From Ascoidea rubescens DSM 1968 (lineage: Eukaryota; Ascomycota; Saccharomycetes; Ascoideales; Ascoideaceae): a stretch of DNA of 64,000 nucleotides. Numbering within the stretch: position 1 is the first letter of the stretch; each line of letters begins with the position of its first letter. The notes under the pieces are model-generated. The model ran no database searches and was not told the DNA's origin. It saw nothing but the letters and a program-made list of their open reading frames with translations. Made by a program: the position numbers and the translations under genes. This document shows, in pieces, positions 30,995 to 41,569 of the stretch. The DNA lies in assembly GCF_001661345.1 (NCBI RefSeq), contig NW_017962917.1, positions 372,001 through 436,000 on the forward strand. The letters are read 5' to 3'.

Positions 30995-33492
30995 ATGTCT
31001 GTTTTAAGTATGTATTTTGTTTTCCTCTGGTGCCGTATGCCTTCAATCTAAAATTACGATCTGGAGCATCGAATTTCACTCCTTTTTGCCCTATTTTCTG
31101 TTTGATCTGATCTTCCTTACTAACTTTTTATTATCTTCTTTCTCAAGACTCTACAATAGTTGATGACAACCAGTTGTTTGATATTCTACCATCTTTTCAG
31201 ATGCATCAGACGTTTATAAACTCCCCAATAAACAAAAGCCCCCATAACTACTCCCAAAACAGCAATACATCCGCAACCCCCAATGAAGATGATTCCAACA
31301 ATATGAATACCAATGCCATTACTAATACCAATACCAATGATAGTGATAATAATAACAATATCGATAACAGCCCTCATTTGATTCCATTACCTGATTATTA
31401 TTCAATCAACAATGACAATCTTCATCAAGACAATAACTATCTCAACATTAACTATAATCCTCAAGCAAGAAGAATCTCAAATGCAAGCTCAATTAACACA
31501 AATACATCCTCAACTACAAACAATTATACATCCTCAACTACAAACAATTCATACAACTCTTATATTTCAAATAACTCATTAAATTCCATAAACTCCACCA
31601 ATTCTACAAACTCACGTAATTCTAATTTCTCTAACATCTCTAACAACTCTGATACATCGGTTGAGTCAAATACCCCAGTTGATTTGCTTGACACTTCAAT
31701 TAATTTTGACAAAATCCTTTCTTTGAAAAAATCAAATAACGCCTTTGTAAAACTATCCATAATCTTATTATCACATCCTGACAAAATCATCGAACTCAAT
31801 AATGACGCAATTGTATATGGCTACGCATTGATCGAAAACATCTCCAAAAAACCAGTCAACTTTGATAATTTCTACATCTCCTTGGAAGGTCACATTGTAA
31901 TTCAAAAATCAACCAACAAATTGATGACTAAAAACTTCCTCAAAATGGTGGATTTAAGTGCCTCCTGGTCTTATGGTTACATAAAACCTTCTTTAAATAA
32001 ACTATCCTATAACTTTGGCCATTACCAAACAAACGTTAAAAACCCACTAACAAATAAATTAGAAACACACTATTTGGGCCTACCTTCAAACAGAATCCTT
32101 CTACCCCATATCAAATACAAGAAAAACTTCATCTTTAAAATCCCTTCTTCAAATGTCTTAGATAACTCTTGTCGTCACAATATCCTCAGCCATTTATCCT
32201 TACCTCCTTCATTTGGTGTCAATAACCATCAAGTTCCAAACTTCAGCGATCTAACTCCAAATATATTAACTGGTATAGACTACGTCAATAACCTTAATGG
32301 CTCAACTATTTTAACAAAAGATTACAACCACAACACTTGTGTTTATTACTCAGTCAATGCCAAATTAATTCAATCTCCAAATAATACTTCAAATGACTAT
32401 TATACTCCTCCTGATTTAAGAGTCACTAAAAACTCTCAATACTACTTGAGATTTATTCCTATCGTTCAAAAAAATTCTTTAAATAACTCTATCAATTGTC
32501 TAAATTCAGATTTTAAAAATGCAACATCAACTGATCAATTGGACACCTTTTACAATTCTTTACTTGAATCAAAGGAAAACATTATTAAAATTTTTAAATA
32601 TAAAGAAGAACAGGAGGAACAAAACAAAAATATTACCGATGATAATAAAAACTTTTCTATTAAAGAAGAGGCTTTAATGGCTCAAAAGGAATTAGAATTT
32701 TGTCAGTTGAAATATATGGATTTTTTCAATAATTCTCAACAAAATCCTTCTCATCCAAATCTTGATACTTCCAATTATACTACTACTTCAGAAGTCGAGG
32801 TTCACACTTCTAATAAATTATTTCAAAGAAAATCCCTTAAACTATCTAACGATCAGATTAAATCAATACATGCAACTATTGACTTACCAAACTATTATTT
32901 CCCTTATATTCACCCAAAGATTTTCCATAAAGCTAAACAATCTAAATATGACATCTCCGATCCAAATCAATTAAAGATATTTGATTTTAAAATTAATTTC
33001 CCTAAAGACTTGAAAAGTTTGCCCAAAGTTGAAAAAATTACTCTAGATTTTACCTCAATTACAGTTTCATCTATCAAATCTATTCCAATTAAACTTTCTC
33101 CTTCAATTTTCATGAATTCCTATCTTTTAAATTTTTCTAGAAATTTAAAAAAATTTGATGATGACTTTAAAGAATTAGATGATTCAATTACTAAAAAATT
33201 CCCAATTGATATCATTCATGCAATGGAAGCATTGCAAGCAATTAAAATTGAACAAGACAAATTCCAAATTTTAAATGTTGAACAATTCTCTTCATTTCAA
33301 TCTCAAAATCAAAATCAAATTAATTGCTCAATTAAGTGGGATTTCAAAAAAAATATCCCAAACACTAAAACTATTGTTCCCAGTTTTCAAACATGCCTTC
33401 TCAGCAGGTTATATTATGTTAGTGCAAATGTTATTTTTGATAATAAGATGGTAATTAAAGTTCCAATTCCTGTAACTGTTAGTGCTTATTGA
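30995..33492 (+). CDS. BUL1: Bul1/Bul2-type Rsp5 adaptor, one intron
   Basis: Exon 1 is 30995-31007 (M-S-V-L plus one base) and exon 2 is 31160-33492, giving 781 residues. The 152-base intron has GTATGT, TACTAAC at 31118-31124 and AATAG. Without it the long frame has no ATG near its start, which supports the splice. After an Asn/Ser-rich N-terminus come the arrestin-like Bul blocks: YGYALIENISKKPVNFDNFY, FLKMVDLSASWSYGYI, LPSNRILLPHIKYKKNF and HLSLPPSFGV. These match the N-terminal domain of Bul1/Bul2. Bul proteins recruit the ubiquitin ligase Rsp5 to permeases such as Gap1 for endocytosis and sorting. No PPxY is obvious in the usual N-terminal place; other Rsp5 contacts are possible. Confidence 0.9.
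31008..31159 (+). other. BUL1 intron
   Basis: 152 bases, phase 1, GTATGT donor just after codon 4, TACTAAC branch at 31118-31124, AATAG acceptor. Confidence 0.85.
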
Positions 33493-34921
33493 AATCAAAA
33501 TTGAAAAATAAACAAACTAAAAAACGTCAAAATACTAAACAATAAATTTGTTCCAAAAAAATATTATAAAACTGATGAATTTTTTTTTTTCATTGTTATG
33601 TCCATATTCTTTTTTTTTTCTATTGGTATTATTTACTCGTTGGTTTTTGTTTTATTATTATATTTTATTATATTTTATTTTTTATTATATTTTATTTTTT
33701 TAATGTATTATATATTAAAATTATTTCCTATATAATTTATACCTTGCTTATAATATTTTAGCTAAAAAAAATCATATTGTAGTAATCAGTCCACAACTTC
33801 TTGATAGCAGTAAAGTTAAACACCAAATTTATTTTTTTCATTTTTTGTTCAAAATAATTTACTCTAAACTTATTTTATTACATAGATCATAAATATTACA
33901 GAACATACATTTTAAAAATTAATAAAACATGAATACAAAATTGTAGTTGAATTTAGAATTAAATGTGGAGTGAATTATTGAATCAGGGTATAAAAAATCC
34001 TCTGAACAAATCTTTTGAATAAATAAATTATTTGAAATTGCTGCTTGATAAATGATAATTATTTTTGTAAATTAATTGGTGGGATTAGAATAAATAAAAA
34101 TTCAAAAAGATTGGTCTGAATAACAAAGGTTTCGAAATGATGAGAACTTTATTTTCCAGAAATTCACAAGAACAATAGAAATATGCAAGTTCTGAGCACT
34201 AAAGCGCATATATGCATTGGTATGTATGAAATTAGTTGCCGCTTTGAGATTTTTGTATATAAAAAGGAAACTGCCTTATTTCAACTTTTTCAATTTGTTT
34301 CTCTTATCCTGTTTTAAAATAAAAACACCTAGTTAAAAAAGTAACACTTAAAATTGATATTATTGATATCGCTGCAATTATTAGCTACCAAAACATCCTT
34401 ATTTCTTTCTTCAAGTACAATATTTAAAGACACGACATTCACTATTTGTTTTCGAAGCAGTTTTTATTTCAAGATTATATCAATTCCCAGAATAAAAGCT
34501 AGATTGTCGAAGTGAAAATGCAAAAGATTATTTTTATTTAAAGAATGTGTGATGAGTTTTACAAAAATATTAAAATGGGCTCTGAATGAATTTATTGAAC
34601 CAAATTTTAGCAATGTATCGCGCTTATGCTTGGTATTTGGCTTAATACAATTTACCAATTCAATTATACAGTTCTACATATTATAGAACTTCTACAAATT
34701 ACAGAACATGACTTTAAAAAAATAATGTTTTATTAAGTTAAATTAAAAATATAAGATAAAGTATATGTAAATTATAACAGAAAAAAAATTCAAAAAGAAA
34801 AAGAAAAAGAAAAACACAAAAAAACCAAAATGAAAAGAAAAACTAATTAATTAATTAAAGACTAAAACCATGATCCAAATTCAAACCAATATATAAACTG
34901 TATTGTTAATATCAATATATT
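33493..34921. other. Long convergent spacer
   Basis: 1.4 kb between two genes that end towards each other, very AT-rich. Unusually for a convergent spacer it contains a promoter-like TATATAAAAAGG at 34256-34267, preceded by more balanced sequence (34190-34245). No convincing reading frame follows; the only sizeable frames are 60-65 codons and unremarkable. An unannotated non-coding transcript is possible. Confidence 0.45.
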
Positions 34922-36298
34922 TTAAAATTCTTCAAAATCAACATCGACGTCTTGAAGTAATGGAGACTTTTTTGATGCATTTGAATCAACTGATGTGTTA
35001 CTATCGTTATCATGTTGGAATAGCTTTTCAGTTTTATCATTAGGTCTGGAACATTCAATAACATTGTTACTATCTTCAGGGGTTTTCTTATTTTCATTAT
35101 TCAATTCGTCTTTGGATACATTTTCGTAATCAGAATCGACTTCCATTTCGTTATCATTTTCAGTTACTCTAGTGGATTGTTTGATAGTATATTGTTTGAT
35201 AGTAGATTGTTTGGCACTAGAATCAATTTCAACAGATTTATTGACTTTTATCTCGGGTTCTAACTTGGATTCAGTTGCTGGCTCAATTTCAGAATCAACA
35301 ACTTTTTCATCTTGACTGATTGAATCCTTTGTGTTTGAAACATTGACATCAACCGGTTTTGAGCTTTCTTCAATAAAATTGATTGGAATTCTTATAATAT
35401 TATCACTATTATCATTATTAGTAGCAGTAGTAGTGGTGGCAGCGGTATTAGAATTAGTGTTCTTAACTTGATCATGATCTTCTTTAGTATGTTGATTAAA
35501 TTTAGACTTCAATTCATTCTCGGATTGAGTTTGCAAGTAATTTATCCATTGTTGTTGTGCTTTGTTGATTTTATTTTGAATTTCATTTGCCAATTTCTTT
35601 TCATTTACTACTTTTTTTTGATTAGGTTTTTCATCTGATCTTTTTGGAATAATCAACATCAATTTTGTTGAATTTGAGGTGTTAATGATTTTCCATTTAA
35701 TTCCATCGACATTGAAACTATTATTATCAAGTTTGTAGTGCTTTTCAATGTCATCTTCCTCAGATGTAATAGTTAAATCATAGATACTGTTATTATCATT
35801 ATCATTATTATTTCTGAAATTGTAGTTAAGCCCAATGTCTTTGCTTAATTTGATTCTCCAGTCATTGAATTTATTATCAAACTCGTCTTTGAAATTCAAC
35901 TTGACCAATCTAGGATTGAATTCTTTGACAAATTCCAATGTGATGTTATCTGCGCTTTCATTTTGTCTGATATGTTTTTTGAATTTGTACTCATTGTTGA
36001 TCAAGTTGACAAGGTTGAAGTAGTCTGATGGTTCCTCGTATTTAGGCTCATCTTTATAAAATATGTCAAATAAATTGGGATTTTTGTTATAGTATCTTGA
36101 TCTCTGTCTTGGTGCTGGTCTTTGATTTGGAGTCAGTGTTCTGTATGGTAATGATGAATCAGTAAATGGAATAATTCTTGCAGGTCTGTTGCAAAGAGAA
36201 ATTGGCAAGTAATCACAAGCATTGTCGTTTTCACCATAGGCATTGAGATTTGGATAACTAAAGATGTTATCACCAAATGGGTTGTAATTGTAGGACAT
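34922..36298 (-). CDS. Heat-shock-promoter gene, possible divergent Hsp20-fold protein
   Basis: 458 residues from an ATG; no orthologue recognised with certainty. The N-terminus is aromatic and Asn/Pro-rich (YNYNPFGDNIFSYPN, later NPNLFDIFYKDEP), reminiscent of the N-terminal arms of small heat-shock proteins. Residues about 120-220 could be a divergent alpha-crystallin-like domain: FNPRLVKLNFKDEFDNKF, an insert of Asn/Asp repeats, YDLTITSE, then YKLDNNSFNVDGIKWKI and KLMLIIPKR. The last two resemble the closing strands (KLP..vdvd.Ik...L.I.IPK) of Hsp20 domains. A Lys/Gln-rich coiled-coil-like helix follows at about 230-270, and the final 180 residues are acidic and low in complexity. Two perfect heat-shock elements and a TATA box lie upstream. 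The gene is real; the Hsp20 idea is inference. Confidence 0.6.
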   Translation of the reverse strand: MSYNYNPFGDNIFSYPNLNAYGENDNACDYLPISLCNRPARIIPFTDSSLPYRTLTPNQRPAPRQRSRYYNKNPNLFDIFYKDEPKYEEPSDYFNLVNLINNEYKFKKHIRQNESADNITLEFVKEFNPRLVKLNFKDEFDNKFNDWRIKLSKDIGLNYNFRNNNDNDNNSIYDLTITSEEDDIEKHYKLDNNSFNVDGIKWKIINTSNSTKLMLIIPKRSDEKPNQKKVVNEKKLANEIQNKINKAQQQWINYLQTQSENELKSKFNQHTKEDHDQVKNTNSNTAATTTTATNNDNSDNIIRIPINFIEESSKPVDVNVSNTKDSISQDEKVVDSEIEPATESKLEPEIKVNKSVEIDSSAKQSTIKQYTIKQSTRVTENDNEMEVDSDYENVSKDELNNENKKTPEDSNNVIECSRPNDKTEKLFQHDNDSNTSVDSNASKKSPLLQDVDVDFEEF

Positions 36299-36426
36299 TA
36301 TTGTAAATAGAGTGTTGAGATTAGTTGTAATTGAGTGTTATAATTAATTGTTGTAATTGATTGCAATTGATTGCAAGATAGTATAGGAAAACAAGAGCTA
36401 CTCACACCAATACAGAATTCTGTGTG

Positions 36427-36434
36427 TATTTATA
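36427..36434 (-). promoter_or_regulatory. TATA box of heat-shock-type gene
   Basis: Reads TATAAATA on the minus strand, about 130 bases before the ATG at 36298 and about 93 bases from the nearest heat-shock element. Confidence 0.55.
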
Positions 36435-36526
36435 CCAGTCAAAACATTGGAGGCGTAATTTGTCATCAGCAACAACAGCACAGAGAGTATTTTCTGGAGC
36501 TTCCCCAGAAAAAATCAGAAAAGACA

Positions 36527-36582
36527 AGAAGGTTCTGGAAGCATTGTCCTGCTCAGAAAGGCTTTGTAGAACATTCTGGAAA
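36527..36582 (-). promoter_or_regulatory. Two perfect heat-shock elements
   Basis: AGAAG-GTTCT-GGAAG at 36527-36541 and AGAAC-ATTCT-GGAAA at 36568-36582 are each three perfect alternating nGAAn/nTTCn units, the Hsf1 binding consensus. A partial third cluster (TTTCT-GGAGC with nearby CAGAA) lies at 36491-36511. They are 230-285 bases before the ATG of the leftward gene. Confidence 0.75.
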
Positions 36583-36609
36583 TGCATCCGCTTTGTACAG
36601 GTGTGATAA

Positions 36610-36663
36610 AGCCCTATCTGTATTAATAATGCTACCGAGCCCTAGCAACATTTCAAAGCCCTA
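36610..36663 (+). promoter_or_regulatory. Three AGCCCTA (Tbf1-like) sites
   Basis: Exact AGCCCTA heptamers in the same orientation at 36610-36616, 36638-36644 and 36657-36663. The heptamer matches the ARCCCTA core of the fungal Tbf1 site. They stand between the heat-shock elements and CYS3. Confidence 0.5.
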
Positions 36664-37279
36664 GCTGGTCTTTGAGCAGTAAACACATGCGTGACTACCC
36701 GAAAAGAGCATGCATGCGGAAAAACAGTCAAGATAAACTTGGCCCAGCGCAGCGGATTAGTAAGAGCAAAATCGGACTTAACATCAACCCACCTCATTTG
36801 CTTGGTTTCTTTTTTCTGAGCTTATTGAACCGAACAATTAGGAAAAGTGGTGTGTCGCCACCACTGCGGGTGCTCTTATTTCTTTTTGTCTGTTAAATAA
36901 GGTTTGGAAAATGTTTTCTATTTCACAATTGCACGTTATCGCTCACAATTGAGAACAGTATATTTCGACTGATGATTAATACCAAGAGTGGATGATAAAT
37001 TTTTTCTACGAATCACAGCTCCTTCCAAGTCGTGTTTGGAGCAAATGTATGTCGATCTGATGAGTTTATTCCGAGTTCTGTTATATAAAAAGAGTAGAAT
37101 TACAGTGTAATTTAAAATTTTTCATTTTCATCTTCGTCTTCATCTTCACTTTTTCTTATATTTCAGCCTAAAAAGTTGTTTTCTTCTAAGCAGTATTTTG
37201 AGGTTTTTATCTTTATCCTTATCATTGAAAAAATCAATATATTCTTCAACACACAACCAATTTTAATTTACATTTCATA
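36664..37279. promoter_or_regulatory. CYS3 upstream region
   Basis: The left part is GC-richer, with a 7-bp inverted repeat AGTGGTG/CACCACT around 36846-36865. The right part is AT-rich and includes the TATA sequence. No gene is called in it. Confidence 0.4.
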
Positions 37280-38485
37280 ATGACTTTAGAAGAAATCGTT
37301 CCATCTACCCCAGAGTCTCAATTTGGTTTCGCAACCAAAGCCATTCACGTTGGTTCAGCTCATGATCCTCACTCTGGTGCTGTTATTTCTCCAATTTCTC
37401 TTTCTACAACTTTTGCTCAATCTTCTCCTGCAAATCCAATTGGCGTTTATGAATACTCCCGATCCCAAAATCCAAACAGAGAAGCCTTTGAAAAAGTTAT
37501 TGCCTCTTTAGAAAATGGTAAATATGCTTTAGCCTTCTCGTCTGGTAGTGCAGCCACTGCTAATATTTTACAAAGCTTAGCCCAAGGGTCCCATGTCATT
37601 AGTGTTGGTGATGTTTATGGTGGTACTCACAGATATTTCACTAAAGTCGCAAACACTCATGGAATTAAAACAGATTTCACCAATGATATTATCACTGATT
37701 TGCCAAACTTAATTCAAGACAACACTAAATTAGTTTGGGTCGAAACCCCATCAAACCCAACTCTATCAATCACTGATATTTCAAAGGTCTCCCAGCTTTT
37801 GAAATCCATAAACCCAAATATATTCTTGGTTGTTGATAACACCTTTTTATCTCCATACATTCAAAATCCTTTAAACCATGGTGCTGATATCGTTGTCCAC
37901 TCTGTTACCAAATACATTAACGGTCATTCTGATGTAGTGATGGGTGTCTTAGCAACAAACTCCCAAATATTATACGAAAGATTACTTTTCTTACAAAATG
38001 CCATTGGTGCCATTCCATCTCCTTTTGATTCATGGTTGGCTCACAGAGGTGTTAAAACTTTACATTTAAGAGCCTCCAGGGCCTCTTCTAACGCTTTAGC
38101 CATTGCCAGTTTATTACAAAATCATTCAAATGTTTTAGCCGTTAATTATCCAGGCTTAAAGACTCATAAAAATTACAAAGTTGTTCAAAAACAACACAGA
38201 GATGCCTTAGGTGGTGGTATGATCTCTTTCAGAATCAAAGGTGGAGCCAAAGGTGCTGCTAAATTTGTTTCCTCTACTAAAATCTTCACTTTAGCTGAAT
38301 CCCTCGGTGGTATTGAATCTCTATTAGAAGTTCCAGCTGTGATGACTCATGCTGGTATTCCTGTCGCTGAAAGAGAAAAAGCTGGTGTTTTTGATGATTT
38401 GATCAGATTAAGTGTTGGTGTTGAAGATGAAAATGATTTATTACAAGATATTAAACAAGCTTTGGAGCTTTCCCAATTAAAATAG
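37280..38485 (+). CDS. CYS3: Cystathionine gamma-lyase
   Basis: 401 residues, against 394 in S. cerevisiae, colinear throughout. Family landmarks: PISLSTTFAQSSPANPIG near residue 37, YEYSRSQNPNR, AFSSGSAATANIL, and the PLP-lysine motif VTKYINGHSDVVMG with Lys near residue 210. GIESLLEVPAVMTH separates CYS3 from related Met-pathway enzymes. The enzyme splits cystathionine to cysteine, ammonia and 2-oxobutyrate in the transsulfuration pathway in the cytosol. The promoter has TATATAAAA at 37082-37090. The first ATG is used; the leader is AT-rich. Confidence 0.96.
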   Translation: MTLEEIVPSTPESQFGFATKAIHVGSAHDPHSGAVISPISLSTTFAQSSPANPIGVYEYSRSQNPNREAFEKVIASLENGKYALAFSSGSAATANILQSLAQGSHVISVGDVYGGTHRYFTKVANTHGIKTDFTNDIITDLPNLIQDNTKLVWVETPSNPTLSITDISKVSQLLKSINPNIFLVVDNTFLSPYIQNPLNHGADIVVHSVTKYINGHSDVVMGVLATNSQILYERLLFLQNAIGAIPSPFDSWLAHRGVKTLHLRASRASSNALAIASLLQNHSNVLAVNYPGLKTHKNYKVVQKQHRDALGGGMISFRIKGGAKGAAKFVSSTKIFTLAESLGGIESLLEVPAVMTHAGIPVAEREKAGVFDDLIRLSVGVEDENDLLQDIKQALELSQLK

Positions 38486-38978
38486 ATTGGAATTTATTGA
38501 CTGACTGATTTAATTTACATTTTATTTTATCCTGTTTATCTTTTTATCTTTTTATATTTCTCATTTTTCCTTTCTTTTCTTTTGTTTTTTTTTCGTTTAT
38601 CTCACTATTTACCTTGGTTTTTAATCATGATCATAATTCTTTATAATATAATATAAACTCTCCATTTTTATTTCTCCCTGTTTGTGTTCATTTTTTTTTT
38701 TTTGCTTATATTTCATTTCAATAGATTACTTTTCAATAAAAATAATTTAAATTTTTCATATCTCTTAAATCGATAGTGTAGATTTAGTATTATACAAATT
38801 TTGAATTTTATTTCCAAATATATTGATTGGAAAAAAAAAGTGGAATCTATATTAAAACAATAAAAATTATACTTTAATACTTTTTTTTCATGTTTGTTTG
38901 ACTGATATTCTGGACTTGCTTTCTTGTAAGTTTTAAAATAATTTAATTTATAACATTATTGAATTACTTATAAACTGC
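38486..38978. other. Convergent intergenic spacer
   Basis: Extremely AT-rich (8 G/C in 60 bases at 38701-38760 by hand count); 3' ends of CYS3 and RPP2 only. Confidence 0.6.
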
Positions 38979-39849
38979 TTAATCAAACAAACCGAAACCC
39001 ATGTCATCATCAGATTCTTCTTCAGATTCATCAGCTTCTTCTTCTTTTTCTTCAGCCTTATCAGTAGAATCGGTAGTTGTAGCGCCTCCAGCAGCAGATC
39101 CTGATGATCCACCTGGAACTGAAGACAATTTTGAATTACCTTCAGCAATTAATTCTTCAGGAGTTTTACCGGATACTTCATCTAAGAATTTATCTAATTT
39201 AGTTTCATCAATTTCAGCATTGACAGATTTTAAAACTTTTTTAATTTCTTTAGCTGTTGGGTTGGTGTTACCAGCAGCAGCTAATAATAAATAAGCAGCA
39301 ATATATTTCACTTTAAATAATTTGAAAAAAAAAGGAAAGCAAATGATTAATTAGTATATTTGAATTAAAGTTACAATAAATATTTATCATTCTGTATTTG
39401 TTAAGAAATTGGAAATATCCATAAAAAAACAAAAAAATCTTGTTTCTCCATTTTCATTGAACTTCTGCAATTTATATTGATTATAAATATTTTAATAATT
39501 CAATAAATAAATAAAGGAAATTACTGAAATTTCGATTTCCTTTCTAATTTTAATTTTCATATCAATTTGATTTAGTTAACGAGCCAGTTCTTTCAGTGTT
39601 TAGTTTACCCATTGAATTAATTTTACTTGTGTGTAAAACCTCACTTTTAAATGAAATCGCTATATTATAATTTAGTAAATAACATAAAATTGACAATTTT
39701 CATATTAAATCCATAATTATGCTATTATTCGATTTAAAAGAACTGTTTTGCGATGTTTTAGCCTTTTGTGTTGAAGTATTGTAGAATTATTGTTTCCAAT
39801 TTCTTAAGTGGAAGGTAGTAAACTGAAATGGGAACCAATTAAACTTACT
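38979..39849 (-). CDS. RPP2: 60S acidic ribosomal protein P2, intron splits the start codon
   Basis: 110 residues. The main exon (38979-39310) reads [20 protein letters not shown] through a Gly/Ala hinge to the invariant stalk tail [10 protein letters not shown], which is diagnostic of P2. In genomic DNA the first codon of this frame is GTG, preceded by AAAG. A perfect GTAAGT donor lies upstream at 39848, directly after an A (39849). Splicing 39848-39311 joins that A to TG and recreates ATG AAA. The intron (538 bases) contains a TACTAAT branch-like sequence at 39356-39350. The P1/P2 stalk recruits translational GTPases to the large subunit. The gene is divergent to RPL3 and shares its promoter. 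Confidence 0.88.
39311..39848 (-). other. RPP2 intron within the ATG
   Basis: 538 bases, GTAAGT donor, TACTAAT-type branch about 40 bases before the AAAG acceptor. Phase is between the first and second base of the start codon. The upstream untranslated exon as far as about 39950 contains no ATG. Confidence 0.72.
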
Positions 39850-39962
39850 TTTCTATTATTCTTGGTGATGATATTTCTGAAGTTGGTGGATAAGGTGAAA
39901 GATGGGTCTGTATCGTAGTTAGTTGTATCCAAATACTGTGCTTCAGCAAGTGAACACTATAA

Positions 39963-39996
39963 AGCCCTATACACAAGCACGTGCATGTATAGGGCT
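39963..39996. promoter_or_regulatory. Shared RPP2/RPL3 promoter palindrome (Tbf1-like sites around an E-box)
   Basis: AGCCCTATACA (39963-39973) and its exact reverse complement (39986-39996) flank GCACGTGC, which contains the Cbf1-type CACGTG at 39979-39984. AGCCCTA matches the Tbf1 core. Tbf1 with Cbf1 is the known ribosomal-protein regulator in Candida albicans and the proposed ancestral yeast arrangement. It lies 114 bases from the RPP2 donor exon end and 168 bases from the RPL3 ATG. Confidence 0.65.
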
Positions 39997-40163
39997 ATTA
40001 CACTTTTATTGCGTTTAGAAAATTTTCAAGCTAGAATTTCAACCCAATTAGTATGAGAATATAATCAACGCTTTGTGCAATACTATATTATATATTTTTT
40101 TGTTATTATATCTTGTTTCTTTTTAGGTAGAGGACTTCAGCACCACCGCAATTATATTCGATA

Positions 40164-41333
40164 ATGTCTCACAGAAAGTACGAAGCTCCACGTCATGGTC
40201 ATCTTGGTTTCCTTCCAAGAAAAAGAGCCGCCAAACAAAGAGGTACCATTAAAGCCTTCCCAAAGGATGATCAAAAGAAAGCAGTTGCTTTAACCGCCTT
40301 TTTAGGTTACAAGGCCGGTATGACTACCACTGTCAGAGATTTGGATCGTCCAGGTTCCAAAATGCACAAGAGAGAAATTGTTGAAGCTGTTACAGTTGTC
40401 GATACCCCACCAATTGTTGTTGTTGGTGTTGTTGGCTATGTTGAAACTCCAAGAGGATTGAGATCATTGACCACCGTCTGGGCTGAACATTTGTCAGATG
40501 AAATCAGAAGAAGATTTTACAAGAACTGGTACAAATCCAAGAAGAAGGCATTCACCAAGTACTCTACCAAGTACGCTAACAACGCTACTGATATCAAGAG
40601 AGAATTATTGAGAATCAAAAAGTACTGTACTGTTGTGAGAGTTTTAGTTCACACTCAAGTTAAGAAAACTCCATTAGTTCAAAAAAAGGCCCATTTGGCT
40701 GAAATTCAAGTGAATGGTGGATCCATTCCAGAAAAGGTTGATTTTGCTTACAACTTGTTTGAAAAGACAGTTCCAGTTGACTCAATTTTCAGTCAAAATG
40801 AAATGATTGATGTTATTGCTGTTACCAAGGGTCATGGATTTGAAGGTGTTACTCACAGATGGGGTACCAAGAAGTTACCAAGAAAGACCCACAGAGGTCT
40901 TCGAAAAGTTGCCTGTATTGGTGCCTGGCATCCAGCCCATGTCCAATGGACAGTTGCTCGTGCTGGTCAAAACGGTTACCACCACAGAACCTCAATTAAC
41001 CACAAGATCTACAGAATTGGTAAGGGAACTGATGAATCTAATGGTGCCACTGAGTTTGACAGAACCAAGAAGACTATTAACCCAATGGGTGGATTTGTTA
41101 GATATGGTGAGGTCAAGAACGATTTTGTTGTTCTTAAGGGATCTATTCCAGGTATTAAAAAGAGAGTTATTACATTGAGAAAATCATTATATGTTGATAC
41201 ATCTAGAAGAGCCATTGAAGAAGTTAATCTTAAATGGATTGATACTGCTTCTAAATTCGGTAAGGGTAGATTCCAAACCCCAGCTGAAAAGAAGGCCTTT
41301 ATGGGTACTCTTAAAAAGGATCTTGAAGCTTAA
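40164..41333 (+). CDS. RPL3: 60S ribosomal protein L3 (uL3)
   Basis: 389 residues, near the usual 387. The N-terminus [20 protein letters not shown], the block [20 protein letters not shown] with the His that is methylated in other yeasts, and [13 protein letters not shown] are all intact. L3 is an early-assembling 60S protein reaching the peptidyl-transferase centre. Codon use is strongly biased and has no CTG. Expression with RPP2 is inferred from the shared promoter. Confidence 0.97.
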   Translation: MSHRKYEAPRHGHLGFLPRKRAAKQRGTIKAFPKDDQKKAVALTAFLGYKAGMTTTVRDLDRPGSKMHKREIVEAVTVVDTPPIVVVGVVGYVETPRGLRSLTTVWAEHLSDEIRRRFYKNWYKSKKKAFTKYSTKYANNATDIKRELLRIKKYCTVVRVLVHTQVKKTPLVQKKAHLAEIQVNGGSIPEKVDFAYNLFEKTVPVDSIFSQNEMIDVIAVTKGHGFEGVTHRWGTKKLPRKTHRGLRKVACIGAWHPAHVQWTVARAGQNGYHHRTSINHKIYRIGKGTDESNGATEFDRTKKTINPMGGFVRYGEVKNDFVVLKGSIPGIKKRVITLRKSLYVDTSRRAIEEVNLKWIDTASKFGKGRFQTPAEKKAFMGTLKKDLEA

Positions 41334-41569
41334 GTTTATTGATTATTAAGTAGTTTATATAAGATGAAGTAATTTATAACATTTGAACAACTTAAAGTGG
41401 ATTTTATGTACGCGGATAGGATAGGATAGTAGAGTGTGAGAACATGAAGGGAATTGGAAAATTATTGATATGACTGTAGATCATTTCGGAATATAAATTG
41501 AATTTTCCAATGTTAGTTTATTATTTGATTTATTTTTGAATTTATTATTTAATTTATTTTTTCAATTGA

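Noticed and set aside
36371-36896. Open frames between the heat-shock-type gene and CYS3
   Set aside because: They overlap the heat-shock elements and Tbf1-like sites and have no protein character.
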